Translations under genes and position numbers: made by a program
Notes under the pieces: generated by a model
Told to the model about the DNA's origin: nothing
Database searches by the model: none
The model's input: the letters and a program-made list of their open reading frames with translations, nothing else
Assembly: GCF_018885265.1 (NCBI RefSeq)
Contig: NZ_CP076538.1
Location: 5,058,001 to 5,122,000, forward strand
Direction of reading: 5' to 3'
Length of the DNA: 64,000 nt
DNA from: Amycolatopsis aidingensis
GTDB taxonomy: Bacteria > Actinomycetota > Actinomycetes > Mycobacteriales > Pseudonocardiaceae
In this document: one piece after another, positions 30,447 through 40,436 of the stretch
Layout of the letters: each line of letters starts with the position of its first letter
How positions within the stretch are numbered: the stretch's first letter is position 1

Positions 30447-31475
30447 TCAGAAGGAGAGGGTCACCACCGTGGCCGCGTAGATGATGGTGAGCAGGACGCC
30501 GTCGAAGCCCAGCCGCCACCAGCCCTTCCGCTGCCGCACCAGCAGCCCGCCGAGCAGGATGGCCGTCATCAGCAAGGTCGCCGTGGTGAGGAAAAGCTGG
30601 TCCGGGGTGGCGGCGTGGAACAGTGAGCCACCGCGGAGGGCGATATCGCCCACCACGAGATTGAGGGCGTCGAGGCTGTTGCCGCCGATGATCGCGGCCA
30701 CCGCGAGCGTCAGCGCACCCTGGCGGACCGCCGCGATCGCCGTGACGGTCTCCGGCAGCGCGTTGACCAGCCCCATGAAGACCGCCCCGACCAGGCCGGC
30801 GCTCAGTCCCGTCGCGGCGACGACGCTCTCGGCCGCGCGGGCGACCGCCCAGCCACCCGCGGCCACCGCGAGGGCGATCGGCACGAACTCCGTCCAGAGC
30901 GAGGCGTTGCCGCGGTGCTCGAAGCGGCTGCCGTCCTCCTGCTCGTCCGGCCGGGTCTCCTGGGTGCGCACGGCGCGCCACATCGGCCGCTCCTGGTTGT
31001 TGATCAGTCGCAGTCCCCCGAGGTAGAGCAGCACCATGGCCACCGAGGCCGGGTGCACCCCGAGGACCGCGATCCGCGGGCTGAACGAGGCCAGCAGCGC
31101 CGTGCCCAGCAGCACGATCAGCAGGCAGCCGAACAGCAGGTTCTGCGCCGACGCGGCCGCGTGTTCCAGGTTCACCCTGCGGTAGGCGAGGTCGGCGGCC
31201 ACGATCGCGAGCGTCTGCACCGCGATACCGCCCACCGCGTTGCTGTAGGCCAGCTCACCGTTGCCTGCCGAGGCGCTGGCACCCGTCATCACCAGACCGG
31301 AAAGCGAGGTGACCAGCCCGAACAGCACCGCACCGAAAACGGCTTCGCCCCAGCCGGTGCGGTCGGCGAGCGTGTCCGCAAGGCCGGCAAGGCGGACGCC
31401 GCCAAGGATGGTCGCCGCACCGGCGATGACGAACACGGCCACCGCCCACGCCAGCGGCCACTGCCCCGCGGCCAT
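30447..31475 (-). CDS. Cation/calcium exchanger-like membrane protein (CaCA superfamily)
   Basis: About 342 residues with ten hydrophobic segments in two halves separated by a charged loop near residue 185. The second half has the exchanger alpha-repeat pattern GLVNALPETVTAIAAVRQGALTLA...GGNSLDALN, including the conserved acidic residue. The first half has a weaker copy (FGLVTSLSGLVMTGASA) without the acidic residue, so ion specificity is uncertain. ATG 31475 was chosen because the first helix starts there; it lacks a clear ribosome site. The divergent region 31476-31685 shows no other gene. Confidence 0.75.
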   Translation of the reverse strand: MAAGQWPLAWAVAVFVIAGAATILGGVRLAGLADTLADRTGWGEAVFGAVLFGLVTSLSGLVMTGASASAGNGELAYSNAVGGIAVQTLAIVAADLAYRRVNLEHAAASAQNLLFGCLLIVLLGTALLASFSPRIAVLGVHPASVAMVLLYLGGLRLINNQERPMWRAVRTQETRPDEQEDGSRFEHRGNASLWTEFVPIALAVAAGGWAVARAAESVVAATGLSAGLVGAVFMGLVNALPETVTAIAAVRQGALTLAVAAIIGGNSLDALNLVVGDIALRGGSLFHAATPDQLFLTTATLLMTAILLGGLLVRQRKGWWRLGFDGVLLTIIYAATVVTLSF

Positions 31476-31685
31476 CACCCGGCCCCGCGGGCACCCGGCG
31501 GTGCCGGGAGGGGCGCGCCGGGGCACAGCGCACTCAACCGCATGGCGGCGGGTTACCTCACCGGCTCCCGCCTTACACCCGGCAGTGGAAGGCCGGCATC
31601 GCGCCGGCAGGCGTTCCCCTGCCGATCCGGTTACCCTGCTTGGCAGCGGACGACTTCTCCGGCAAACCGCAACCGGGAGGACGAG

Positions 31686-31955
31686 TTGATCGGCTTCATT
31701 GTCGCCGGTTTGATCATCGGCGCGCTGGCACGGCTGCTCAAACCGGGTAAGCAGCGGCTGGGCATCATCGCCACGCTGCTACTCGGACTGGCCGGTTCGG
31801 TCATCGGCGGGACCGTGGCCAACCTGCTCGGTACCGGCAGCATCTTCGAGCTGAACGTGTTCGGCTTCATCGTCGCGGTCATCGCGGCCCTGGCGCTGAT
31901 CGGAGTCGCCGAGGGCATCAGCGCCCGCTCCGGACGCAAGCGAGCCGAACACTAA
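31686..31955 (+). CDS. GlsB/YeaQ/YmgE-family small membrane protein
   Basis: The 89-residue product has three hydrophobic helices with the family pattern GFIVAGLIIGALARLLKPG, GIIATLLLGLAGSVIGG and FGFIVAVIAALALIG. These transglycosylase-associated-like proteins are often stress-induced; their function is not known. The start is TTG at 31686 with GGGAGG five bases upstream. Confidence 0.87.
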   Translation: MIGFIVAGLIIGALARLLKPGKQRLGIIATLLLGLAGSVIGGTVANLLGTGSIFELNVFGFIVAVIAALALIGVAEGISARSGRKRAEH

Positions 31956-31976
31956 CCGGGTCGCGGCAGGGGCGGG

Positions 31977-32414
31977 TCACGGCACCGGGGAACCGTCCGG
32001 CCCGCCGGCGCGGTGCACGCTGGGTTCGACCACATCGACCTCGACCCGCGGCGGCTGCCGGAGCGTGTTGTGCACCGTGCAGCGGTCGATCGCGGCCAGT
32101 AGCCGGTCCCGCTGCGCGGGCTGGAGCGGAGCGGGAACCAGCACGTCCAGCTGGACCCTGCCGACCCGCGCCGGTTCGGTGCGCATCGACCACCGCACCC
32201 GGACGGTGAGCCCGTCCGCGGGCAGCTCCTGCGACCGCAGGTTGCGCACCCCGTAGTACCCCGCGCAGGCGGCCAGCGCCATCACCAGCAACTCCACCGG
32301 TGTCGGGCCGGCCTCGTCCTCCCTGCCCGATGGCTGATCGGCGAGGACGACATGCTCGCGTGTCTCCATCCGGAACTTGTCGTCGGCTAGATGTCTCACC
32401 GTCACCATTGCCAT
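31977..32414 (-). CDS. OsmC-family thiol peroxidase-like protein
   Basis: This 145-residue OsmC/Ohr-fold protein has the first active cysteine in LAACAGYYGVRNLR and the second in DRCTVHNTL, the pair used to reduce organic peroxides. TPVELLVMALAAC is the usual lead-in. ATG 32414 follows GGGAG. It starts the dormancy-type island and shares the divergent promoter region with a P-type ATPase, where three box-like palindromes occur. Confidence 0.9.
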   Translation of the reverse strand: MAMVTVRHLADDKFRMETREHVVLADQPSGREDEAGPTPVELLVMALAACAGYYGVRNLRSQELPADGLTVRVRWSMRTEPARVGRVQLDVLVPAPLQPAQRDRLLAAIDRCTVHNTLRQPPRVEVDVVEPSVHRAGGPDGSPVP

Positions 32415-32480
32415 GACGTACTCCCTGTCTCCTCCGGGTTCTCGGCTGGCTCGATGCTTCCCCGCACGGCAGGCCCGGCG

Positions 32481-32545
32481 TAGGGCATTTGGTCTTCCAC
32501 GCTGGGAGGTAGGTCCCCGGCGGCGCTGGCAACGAAATGCCCTAC
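32481..32545. promoter_or_regulatory. Three DevR/DosR-like boxes between osmC and the P-type ATPase
   Basis: TAGGGCATTTGGTCTTC (32481-32497, plus), GGGAGGTAGGTCCCC (32504-32518) and GTAGGGCATTTCGTT (32531-32545, minus) all resemble GGGNCNTTNGTCCC. They lie midway between divergent genes, as expected for shared control. Confidence 0.5.
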
Positions 32546-32686
32546 GGCGCAATGACCTTCTACTCCGGCCCGCCGGCCCCTGCGGGCGCAGGCTGGCCCG
32601 CGAGGTACCGGGAACCCTCGAGCTGTGCACCGGGCTGGTCGGCACCTGACCGTTCGCCGCGGAAACGAGGAGAGTGGCGGGAGTCC

Positions 32687-35329
32687 ATGGAGCAGCACAC
32701 GATCGGCACCGGGACAGCAGGGCTGAGCACGGCCGAGGCGAAGGCCCTCCTGGCGCGCCTTGGCCGCAACGAGCTCCCGCCGCCTCCGCGGCCGCATCCG
32801 GCGCGCCTGCTGGCGGCGCAGCTGGTGCATTTCTTCGCCGTGATGCTGTGGGTCGCGGCAGTGCTCGCGCTGCTGGCCGGGATGCCCGCGCTGGCCGGGG
32901 CGATCGTGGTCGTGGTGGTGCTCAACGGCGGTTTCGCGTTCGCCCAGGAGTATCGCGCGGACCGGGCGGCCGAACGGCTGCGCGATCTGCTGCCAGTGCG
33001 GACCATCGTACGCAGGGACGGGGCCGCCACGCCGATCGACGCGGCCGAGCTTGTGCCGGGTGACGTGCTGGTACTGGAGGCTGGTGACCGGGTGTGCGCC
33101 GACGCGCGCGTACTCGGCGGGGAGCTCGCGGTCGACGAGTCCTTGCTGACCGGGGAGAGTCTGCCGGCGCGGCGCGCCAGTGGCAGCATTGTGCACGCGG
33201 GTACCTATGTGGTGGAAGGTCACGGCACGGCCCTGGTGACCGGGACAGGGACCGGGACGCGACTGGCGGGCATCGCGGCGGTGACCGAGCGGGCAGGCAG
33301 GCCACGCAGCCCGCTGGCCCGCCAGCTGCACCGGGTGGTGACCGTCATCGCCGCGATCGCCGTGGCGGTGGGCGTGGGCTTCTTCGCGGTTTCCCTGCTG
33401 CTCGGGCAACCGGCCACGGCCAGCCTGCTCTTCGCGATCGGGGTCACTGTGGCGCTGGTGCCTGAGGGCCTCCTGCCGACGGTGACCCTCGCACTGGCGC
33501 GGGCCGCCCAGTTGATGGCCCGGCGCAACGCCCTGGTGCGCAAGCTGGACGCCGTCGAGACACTCGGTGCGACCACCTTCATCTGCACCGACAAGACCGG
33601 CACCCTCACCTGCAACGAGATGACCGTCCGTACCGTGTGGACGGTGGCGGGCGCGGTAGGGGTCGGCGGCTCCGGATACTCCCCTTCCGGGGCACTCACC
33701 GGGCCCGCTGCGGCACTGCGGGTGGCCGCCGCGGTGGCCGACAGCGCCGCCCGCTGCTCACCGGACGCGCACGCCAGGGAAAGCGCGAGCGGCTGGGTGG
33801 CCGTCGGGGACCCCATGGAGGTGGCGTTGCACGTTCTCGCCGCCCGCGCCGGAGTCGTCGCGCCACCGCCGCCGCGCGCCCGGCACGCCTTCGACCCGCT
33901 GCGCCGCAGAGCGTCCGTTGTGGACGAAGACGGGGTGCATGTGTGTGGCGCGCCGGATGCCGTGCTGCCGCTGTGCCGCGACGTACCGGATGGGATACCC
34001 GCGGAACTGGACACCATGACCGGCCGTGGGCTGCGGGTACTCGCCGTGGCCACCCGGCCGGGCTCGGCGGACGAGGCAGGCGCGGCGGGCGCCGCCGAGG
34101 CCGAACGGGACCTGGAACTACTCGGCCTGATCGGGTTGCAGGACCCACCGCGAACCGATGTGGCAAGCTCCATCGCTGCGTGCCGCCGGGCCGGGATCAA
34201 GCTGGCCATGGTCACCGGCGACCATCCCGGCACCGCGGCCGCCGTCGCCCGCGAGGTCGGCCTGGCCGGGCCGGAGGGGCCGGTGCTCACCGGCGCGATG
34301 CTGCCGCCAGGAGACGACGAGCTCGGCGCGCTGCTCGACCGGGACGGGCTCGTGGTGGCCAGAGTGACGCCCGAGGACAAGCTGCGCGTCGCCAGGGCCC
34401 TGCAGCAGCGCGGGCACGTGGTGGCGATGACCGGTGACGGGGTCAACGACGGCCCGGCCCTGCGCACTGCCGACATCGGGGTGGCCATGGGCGCCTCCGG
34501 CACCGACGTGGCCAGGGAGGCAGCCGATCTGGTGCTGCTGGAGGACCACTTCGGCACCATCGTCGCCGCCGTGGAGCTGGGCAGGGCGACCTTCGCCAAC
34601 ATTCGCCGGTTCTTGACCTATCATCTGACCGACAACGTCGCCGAGCTGACCCCGTTCGTCCTCTGGGCGCTGTCCGGAGGCACGATCCCACCCGCGCTGA
34701 CCGTGCTTCAGGTGCTCGCCCTGGATATCGGGACCGACCTGCTGCCCGCGCTGGCCCTTGGCGCCGAACCGGCCAACCCCAGAACCATGCGGGGCAGGCT
34801 GCGGCAGCGGGCACTGATCGACCGGGGGGTCGCGCTACGCGCCTTCGCTGTACTCGGCCCGGCGGAGGCGATTACCGCGATGGTGGCCTTCCTGGTAACG
34901 CTCCTGGTGGGAGGCTGGCGACTCGGCAACGCCCCCGATCCCGGCCTGCTCGCCGTGGCCTCCGGAACCGCGTTCACCGCGATCGTGCTGGGCCAGCTCG
35001 GCAACGCCTTCGCCTGCCGCAGCGAGTCCCGCTGGGCTGGCGGGATCCCGCTGCGGACCAATCCCCTGCTGCTGGCGGCAGTGGCGTTCGAGCTGGCCAT
35101 GCTCGCGGTGTTCCTGCTGCTGCCCCCGCTGCCGCGGCTGCTCGGCGGCACCCCGCCGAGCCCCCTGGGCTGGGCACTGGCCGGGCTGACCGTGCCCGCC
35201 GTGCTGGCCGCCGACACCGCATACAAGGCGCTGCGCGCCCGGCATGCCAGTTCCCGGGACGAACGTCCCGGCCAGGAAGGACCTTTCCCACTGCCCACCC
35301 GGTTGGCTGGCAACCAGGATCGGTGGTGA
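32687..35329 (+). CDS. P2-type cation-transporting ATPase
   Basis: The 880-residue pump has all P-type signatures: LTGES in the actuator domain, PEGLLP in helix 4, the phosphorylation site CTDKTGTLT with Asp302, and MVTGDHPGTA and MTGDGVNDGPA in the ATP domain. Four C-terminal helices follow. PEGL and overall similarity place it with the Ca/Na-type P2 pumps such as mycobacterial CtpF, a DosR-regulon member; the ion is not deducible. ATG 32687 is preceded by GGGAG. The upstream boxes suggest hypoxic induction. Confidence 0.93.
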   Translation: MEQHTIGTGTAGLSTAEAKALLARLGRNELPPPPRPHPARLLAAQLVHFFAVMLWVAAVLALLAGMPALAGAIVVVVVLNGGFAFAQEYRADRAAERLRDLLPVRTIVRRDGAATPIDAAELVPGDVLVLEAGDRVCADARVLGGELAVDESLLTGESLPARRASGSIVHAGTYVVEGHGTALVTGTGTGTRLAGIAAVTERAGRPRSPLARQLHRVVTVIAAIAVAVGVGFFAVSLLLGQPATASLLFAIGVTVALVPEGLLPTVTLALARAAQLMARRNALVRKLDAVETLGATTFICTDKTGTLTCNEMTVRTVWTVAGAVGVGGSGYSPSGALTGPAAALRVAAAVADSAARCSPDAHARESASGWVAVGDPMEVALHVLAARAGVVAPPPPRARHAFDPLRRRASVVDEDGVHVCGAPDAVLPLCRDVPDGIPAELDTMTGRGLRVLAVATRPGSADEAGAAGAAEAERDLELLGLIGLQDPPRTDVASSIAACRRAGIKLAMVTGDHPGTAAAVAREVGLAGPEGPVLTGAMLPPGDDELGALLDRDGLVVARVTPEDKLRVARALQQRGHVVAMTGDGVNDGPALRTADIGVAMGASGTDVAREAADLVLLEDHFGTIVAAVELGRATFANIRRFLTYHLTDNVAELTPFVLWALSGGTIPPALTVLQVLALDIGTDLLPALALGAEPANPRTMRGRLRQRALIDRGVALRAFAVLGPAEAITAMVAFLVTLLVGGWRLGNAPDPGLLAVASGTAFTAIVLGQLGNAFACRSESRWAGGIPLRTNPLLLAAVAFELAMLAVFLLLPPLPRLLGGTPPSPLGWALAGLTVPAVLAADTAYKALRARHASSRDERPGQEGPFPLPTRLAGNQDRW

Positions 35330-35360
35330 CAGTGATGCCGGGAACGGCCAGGAGACGAGC

Positions 35361-35585
35361 ATGACCGAGCGGGACGAGATCACGCGGGAGCTGGCGGCCA
35401 GGGCGGTCCAGCGGCACGCACGCGACGCCGCAGAACGGGCCGAGTTGCTGGACATGCTGGGCCTGAGCGGCCCGGCCGGGCCGGAGCCACCGCGGCGACC
35501 GCGGGCCGGCGAGCGGCTGTCGGTCGAGGAGCTGGCCACGTTGCTCGCGGAGGAAGGGCTGCGGCCACCGCAGCCGGTGTCCTGA
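35361..35585 (+). CDS. Small helical protein of unknown function
   Basis: This 74-residue, charged and probably helical protein (RELAARAVQRHARDAAERAE) has a Pro-rich middle and the end SVEELATLLAEEGLRPP. No family is recognised. AGGAG precedes the ATG by six bases. It lies 31 bases after the P-type ATPase and 13 bases before nagA, so it is probably co-transcribed with them. Confidence 0.7.
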   Translation: MTERDEITRELAARAVQRHARDAAERAELLDMLGLSGPAGPEPPRRPRAGERLSVEELATLLAEEGLRPPQPVS

Positions 35586-35598
35586 GCGGCGGCGGAGG

Positions 35599-36693
35599 AT
35601 GCGGTTGGGAGCGGCCGGTGCCCTCGTCGATGGTGCCTACCGGCCCGGTGACGTCGAGGTGGACCGGGAGACCGGGCGGGTGACCGCCGTCGGCGTGCCC
35701 GGGCCGGGCCACGGGCTCGCTCTTCCGGGGCTCATCGACCTCCAGGTCAACGGGTTCGGCGGGGTGGACTTCCTGGCGGCGGACGCCGAGGGGTACCGGC
35801 GGGCGGGCCGGGCGCTGGCCGCGACGGGGGTGCTTGCCTACCAGCCCACGTTGATCACCAGCGAACCCGGGCAGGCGGTGACCGCGATCGCGGCCGCGGC
35901 CGCCGTAGCACCCGGGGCCGCGCGGATCCTCGGGGTCCATCTGGAGGGCCCTTTCCTGTCCCCGCACCGGCCGGGCACCCATCCGGTGCGACTGCTGCGG
36001 GCACCGGACGCCGAGCTGGCACGCAGGCTGCGCGCGGCCGGCCCGGTCACCCAGATCACGCTCGCGCCGGAGCTGCCGGGCGCGCTGGAGCTGGTCGGGC
36101 AGCTGGTGGCCGCCGGGGTCACGGTGTCCTGTGGGCACAGCGACGCCACCGCCGAGGAGGCACATGCGGCATTCGACCGGGGCGCCCGGCTGGTGACCCA
36201 CCTCTATGACGCGATGCGGCCCTTCGCCCACCGCGATCCCGGGATCGTGGGCGCCGCCCTGACCCGGCAGGACGTCACGCTCGGGCTCATCGCCGATCCC
36301 AGCCACCTCTCCCCCGAGGCGATCCGGCTGGCCTTCCGCGCCGCGCCGGGACGCATCGTGCTGGTCACCGACGCACTGGCGGCAGCGGGCTGCCCGGACG
36401 GGAGGTACCCGCTGGGCGAGGTCGAGTTCACCGTGGCCGACGGGGTCGCCCGCCGCGCCGACGGCACCCTCGTGGGCTCCACGGCGACCCTGCTGGACGG
36501 GGTCCGGCACGCCGCCGAGGTGGGAATCCCACTGGAGCGGGCCGCGGCCGCGGCCACCAGCGCCCCGGCCGGGTTCCACCAGGGCCGGGGAATCGGCCTC
36601 CTGCGGCCCGGCGACTGGGCCGACGTGCTGGTGCTGGACGACGGGCTGAGCCCGCGCACGGTGCTCGACCGGGGTGTCCCGGTCGAGCCGTGA
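35599..36693 (+). CDS. nagA: N-acetylglucosamine-6-phosphate deacetylase
   Basis: The 364-residue amidohydrolase has LPGLIDLQVNGFGGVDF, the metal ligand motif HLEGPF, CGHSDA, THLYDAM and the catalytic aspartate in LVTDALAAAG. It deacetylates GlcNAc-6-phosphate to glucosamine-6-phosphate and acetate in amino sugar and cell wall recycling. The ATG at 35599 directly follows GGAGG; TTG at 35605 is better spaced and may be the true start. Its presence in a stress island is unusual. It converges on the phosphoketolase gene with a 9-base gap. Confidence 0.9.
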   Translation: MRLGAAGALVDGAYRPGDVEVDRETGRVTAVGVPGPGHGLALPGLIDLQVNGFGGVDFLAADAEGYRRAGRALAATGVLAYQPTLITSEPGQAVTAIAAAAAVAPGAARILGVHLEGPFLSPHRPGTHPVRLLRAPDAELARRLRAAGPVTQITLAPELPGALELVGQLVAAGVTVSCGHSDATAEEAHAAFDRGARLVTHLYDAMRPFAHRDPGIVGAALTRQDVTLGLIADPSHLSPEAIRLAFRAAPGRIVLVTDALAAAGCPDGRYPLGEVEFTVADGVARRADGTLVGSTATLLDGVRHAAEVGIPLERAAAAATSAPAGFHQGRGIGLLRPGDWADVLVLDDGLSPRTVLDRGVPVEP

Positions 36694-36702
36694 AGCGCGG
36701 GG

Positions 36703-39078
36703 TCAGTGCCGCCAGGTCCAGTCCCGGATCTCGGGCAGATCCTCGCCGTGCGCGCGGATCCAGGCGTGGTGACGCTGCCGGGACTCGGCCATCCGCTGCC
36801 GCAGCTCGGCCGCGGTCGCGGCCAGCCCCGGTACCCGGTCGATCACGTCGATCACGAACTGGAAACGGTCCATATTGTTGCGCACGAGCATGTCGAACGG
36901 CGTGGTGGTGGTGCCTTCCTCCTTGTAGCCGCGCACGTGCAGGTTGGGGTGGTTGCGACGGCGGTAGGCCAGGCGGTGGATCAGCCAGGGATAGCCGTGG
37001 TAAGCGAAGATCACCGGCCGGTCGGTGGTGAACAGCGCGTCGAACTCCCGGTCGGACAGTCCGTGTGGATGCTCGTTCTCCGGTTGCAGCCGCATCAGGT
37101 CGACCACGTTCACCACCCGGAACGCCAGCATTGGCAGGTGTTCGCGCAGCAGCGAGGCCGCGGCCAGCACCTCGAGGGTCGGCGCGTCCCCGGCGCAGCC
37201 GAGCACCACCGCGGGCTCGGTGCCCGCCGAGGTGCCAGCCCACTCCCAGATGCTCGCGCCGCGGGCACAGTGCAGCGCGGCCTGTTCCGGGTCGAGCCAG
37301 TTCGGGGTGTCGTTCTTGCCTGCAACAATGACGTTGACGTAGTCACGGCCCGCGAGGCAGTGCCGCGCCACGCACAGCAGGGTGTTCGCGTCCGGCGGCA
37401 GGTACACCCGCACCACCTCGGCGCTCTTGTTCGCGACGTGGTCGATGAACCCCGGGTCCTGATGGGAGAAACCGTTGTGGTCCTGCCGCCACACATGGGA
37501 GGTCAGCAGGTAGTTCAGGGACGCGACCGGGCGCCGCCACGGGATCGCACGATGCGTCTTCAGCCATTTGACGTGCTGGTTGAGCATCGAGTCGACGATG
37601 TGCACGAAGGCCTCGTAGCAGGAGAACATGCCGTGCCGCCCGGTCAGCAGGTAGCCCTCCAGCCAGCCCTGGCACAGGTGCTCGGAAAGCACCTCGAGCA
37701 CCCGGCCGTGCCGGGAAAGGTGCTCGTCGACCGGGTCGATCGCGGCCTGCCATGCCTTGCCGGTCACCTCATACACGGCGCCCAACCGATTGGACGCCGT
37801 CTCGTCCGGTCCGAACAGCCGGAAGTTATCCGGGTTGCCCGCGACCACCTCGCGAAGGTAATCGCCAAGCACCCTGGTCGGTTCGGCACTGGTCGCACCT
37901 GGGGCCGGCACCGCAACGGCGTACCCGGCCACCGCGGGCAAGGCCAGCGGCCGCAGCAGTTCGCCGCCGTTGGCGTGCGGGCTGGCGCCCATCCGCAGCT
38001 CGCCCGTGGGAAGCAGCGCGCGTACGGCCGCCGTTGGCACGCCGTGCTCGTCGAACAACTCCTCCGGCCGGTAGGAGCGCAGCCACCGTTCCAGCTCGTG
38101 CAGGTGCTCGGGGTTGTCCCGCACCGCGGGCAACGGCACCTGATGCGACCGCCACGTCCCTTCCACCGCGACACCGTCCACGATGGACGGACCGGTCCAC
38201 CCCTTCGGGCTGCGCAGCACGATCATCGGCCACCGCACCCGGTCTCCCCCGGCCGCGCCGGTGCGGGCCGCATGCTGGATCCGGCGGATCTCGGCGAACA
38301 CCTCGTCCAGCACCGCGGCCATGGTCCGGTGCATCGCCTCCGGCTCGTGACCCTCGACGTAGTGAGGTGCGTAGCCGTGGCCGCGCAGCAGGCGGTCCAG
38401 GTCCTCGGCCGGGATGCGGGACAGCACGGTCGGGTTGGCGATCTTGTAGCCGTTCAGGTGCAGGATCGGCAGCACCGCCCCGTCGTGCACCGGGTCGAGG
38501 AAGGTCGTGCCGTGCCAGCTCGCTGCCAGCGGGCCGGTCTCGGCCTCGCCGTCGCCGACGACGCAGGCCACGATCAGCTCCGGGTTGTCGAAGGCCGCGC
38601 CGAACGCATGCGCCAGCGAGTAGCCCAGCTCGCCACCCTCATGGATGGAACCAGGCACCTCGGGTGCCACATGACTGGGCACCCCGCCAGGAAAGGAGAA
38701 CTGGCGGAACAGCCTGCGCATCCCCTCGGCATCGCGCGGCACCTCCGGCCAGCGCTCGGAGTAGCTGCCCTCCAGCCAGGTGTGCGCCAGCAGGGCCGGA
38801 CCGCCGTGCCCCGGCCCGGTCACGAACAGCACCTTCGCCTCGTGTGCGCGGATCGCACGGTTGAGATGCGCGTAGACGAAGGTCAGTCCCGGCGAGGTGC
38901 CCCAGTGGCCGAGCAACCGCGGTTTGACGTCCTCCTGGCGCAGCGGCCGGCGCAGCAGCGGGTTGTCCAGCAGGTAGATCTGGCCAACCGAAAGGTAGTT
39001 CGCCGCCCGCCACTGGGCGTCCACATGCGACAGTTCGGTTTCTGTTACCGGAACCGGACTCGGGACGGTGACGGTCAT
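36703..39078 (-). CDS. xfp: Xylulose-5-phosphate/fructose-6-phosphate phosphoketolase
   Basis: The 791-residue product has standard length and signatures: [56 protein letters not shown], the thiamine diphosphate motif [15 protein letters not shown] and later HQDPGFIDH. It cleaves xylulose-5-P or fructose-6-P with phosphate, giving acetyl phosphate without redox change. With the acetate kinase encoded across the divergent promoter this yields ATP by substrate-level phosphorylation. It is the last gene of a five-gene minus-strand operon. The ATG overlaps the stop of the upstream gene (ATGA), with GGGGAGG upstream. Confidence 0.96.
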   Translation of the reverse strand: MTVTVPSPVPVTETELSHVDAQWRAANYLSVGQIYLLDNPLLRRPLRQEDVKPRLLGHWGTSPGLTFVYAHLNRAIRAHEAKVLFVTGPGHGGPALLAHTWLEGSYSERWPEVPRDAEGMRRLFRQFSFPGGVPSHVAPEVPGSIHEGGELGYSLAHAFGAAFDNPELIVACVVGDGEAETGPLAASWHGTTFLDPVHDGAVLPILHLNGYKIANPTVLSRIPAEDLDRLLRGHGYAPHYVEGHEPEAMHRTMAAVLDEVFAEIRRIQHAARTGAAGGDRVRWPMIVLRSPKGWTGPSIVDGVAVEGTWRSHQVPLPAVRDNPEHLHELERWLRSYRPEELFDEHGVPTAAVRALLPTGELRMGASPHANGGELLRPLALPAVAGYAVAVPAPGATSAEPTRVLGDYLREVVAGNPDNFRLFGPDETASNRLGAVYEVTGKAWQAAIDPVDEHLSRHGRVLEVLSEHLCQGWLEGYLLTGRHGMFSCYEAFVHIVDSMLNQHVKWLKTHRAIPWRRPVASLNYLLTSHVWRQDHNGFSHQDPGFIDHVANKSAEVVRVYLPPDANTLLCVARHCLAGRDYVNVIVAGKNDTPNWLDPEQAALHCARGASIWEWAGTSAGTEPAVVLGCAGDAPTLEVLAAASLLREHLPMLAFRVVNVVDLMRLQPENEHPHGLSDREFDALFTTDRPVIFAYHGYPWLIHRLAYRRRNHPNLHVRGYKEEGTTTTPFDMLVRNNMDRFQFVIDVIDRVPGLAATAAELRQRMAESRQRHHAWIRAHGEDLPEIRDWTWRH

Positions 39079-39518
39079 GCCCGCCTCCCCTGGCCGCGGG
39101 CCGCCGTGTCCGCGGGCCGGAGGTACTGCCGCCCGGTCCGGCAGGCCTCGGTGCGCAACGCATGCCGGCAGGTGTCCACGAGCTGGTCGGCGGTGGCGAG
39201 GGTGGTGCGCTGCCGCAGGCCGGGCGGAACCGGAACCGGAAGCCCCGGCTCGGCAGGCACCAGCACCACCTGCAGCCCGGCGCGCAGGGCGCAGACGACC
39301 CCGAACTCCCGTGCGGTCAGGTGCTCCTCGCCGGAGCGGACGTCGACCATGAGCCCGACCGGATAGGGGCCGTCCAGCGGGCATCCCGCCCCCGGCGCCA
39401 ATGCCCGGCAGATTCCCATATCGCTGTGGCAGGTGTGCACGGTGCACCCCTCCGCGCGCAGGCGTGCGGCGATTGCGTCGGCATCGCCGAACTTCGATTC
39501 GGTCACCAGGACGTCCAT
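39075..39518 (-). CDS. Unknown Cys-containing receiver-like protein
   Basis: I do not recognise this 147-residue protein. It starts like a flavodoxin or receiver domain ([20 protein letters not shown]), then has a cysteine-rich segment ([15 protein letters not shown], then GAGCPL) and a strand-turn region [23 protein letters not shown]. Seven cysteines in 147 residues could bind metal or sense redox. GGAGG from the end of the preceding gene is eight bases before the ATG. It lies between a universal stress gene and phosphoketolase, coupled to the latter. Confidence 0.75.
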   Translation of the reverse strand: MDVLVTESKFGDADAIAARLRAEGCTVHTCHSDMGICRALAPGAGCPLDGPYPVGLMVDVRSGEEHLTAREFGVVCALRAGLQVVLVPAEPGLPVPVPPGLRQRTTLATADQLVDTCRHALRTEACRTGRQYLRPADTAARGQGRRA

Positions 39519-39521
39519 GTC

Positions 39522-40436
39522 TCATTCCTCCGCATCGGTACGGTCCGGCCGCACCACTGCCACCGGACATTCGCTGTGGTGCAGCAGTGCCTGGCTGGTC
39601 GAGCCCATGAACATGCCGCGCAAGCCACCAAGACCTCGGGAGCCGACCACGATCAGCTGGGCCCCCTCGGCCTGGGTCAGCAGGCCACGCACCGGCCGGT
39701 CCTTGATGGTGTGCTGCACCAGCTCGACCTCCGGGTACTTCTCCTGCCATCCGGCCAGCCGCTCGGCCAGCAGCCCGCGCTCGTCCTCGGCGATCCGGTC
39801 GTAGTCAAGGCCGAGCGGTGCAACCGCCCAGGTGTCGCCCATGGTCAGGTCGTTCCAGGTGTGCACCGCCACCAGCGGCACGCCCCGCGAGCCGGCGGCC
39901 TCGAAGGCGAACCCCACCGCGGCTTCACTGGCCGGCGAGCCGTCCACCCCGACCACCACCGGTCCGGACTCCGGCGGTGCGGCGTCCAGGGTGCGGCCGC
40001 GCACCACCACGACCGGGCAGTGGCCATGCGCGGCCAGCGCCACGGCGGTGGAGCCGACCAGCAACCCGCTGAACCCGCCGAGTCCACGGGAACCGAGCAC
40101 GACCAGGCCCGCCGATGCGGACTCGTGGATCAGCTGCTCGGCGGCCTGGCCGATACGCAGGTCCGTGCGGACGGGAACCTCCGGGGCGGCACGCACGGCC
40201 ACCCGCTCGGCTTCCACCAGCCACTCCCTGCCCTGCTCGAGCAGCGCGTCCCGGTAGCTGCGCGGCAGCGACACCGGGACGTACGGCGTCGTGGGAGGCA
40301 CGTAGCAGGCGTGGAAAAGGCACAGTGGTGCCTGGCGCCGCCGTGCTTCCAGCGCGGCCCAGCGCACGGCGTGCTGGGCGGAGGGGGATCCGTCCACCCC
40401 GACCAGGATCAGCCTGCGTGTCGCGATATCGGTCAT
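39522..40436 (-). CDS. Tandem universal stress protein
   Basis: The 304-residue product contains two Usp domains (about residues 8-150 and 158-297). Each ends in an ATP-binding motif: [16 protein letters not shown] and [16 protein letters not shown]. This two-domain ATP-binding form matches mycobacterial DosR-regulon proteins such as Rv2623. AAGGAG precedes the ATG, which overlaps the stop of the upstream nitroreductase gene. Confidence 0.94.
   Translation of the reverse strand: MTDIATRRLILVGVDGSPSAQHAVRWAALEARRRQAPLCLFHACYVPPTTPYVPVSLPRSYRDALLEQGREWLVEAERVAVRAAPEVPVRTDLRIGQAAEQLIHESASAGLVVLGSRGLGGFSGLLVGSTAVALAAHGHCPVVVVRGRTLDAAPPESGPVVVGVDGSPASEAAVGFAFEAAGSRGVPLVAVHTWNDLTMGDTWAVAPLGLDYDRIAEDERGLLAERLAGWQEKYPEVELVQHTIKDRPVRGLLTQAEGAQLIVVGSRGLGGLRGMFMGSTSQALLHHSECPVAVVRPDRTDAEE

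Noticed and set aside
36706..39366. Long plus-strand open frame (886 codons) opposite phosphoketolase
   Set aside because: Phosphoketolase on the minus strand is certain. The opposite frame has no recognisable domain and an implausible composition; similar mirror frames lie at 6120-8603, 10218-12617 and 60368-62968.
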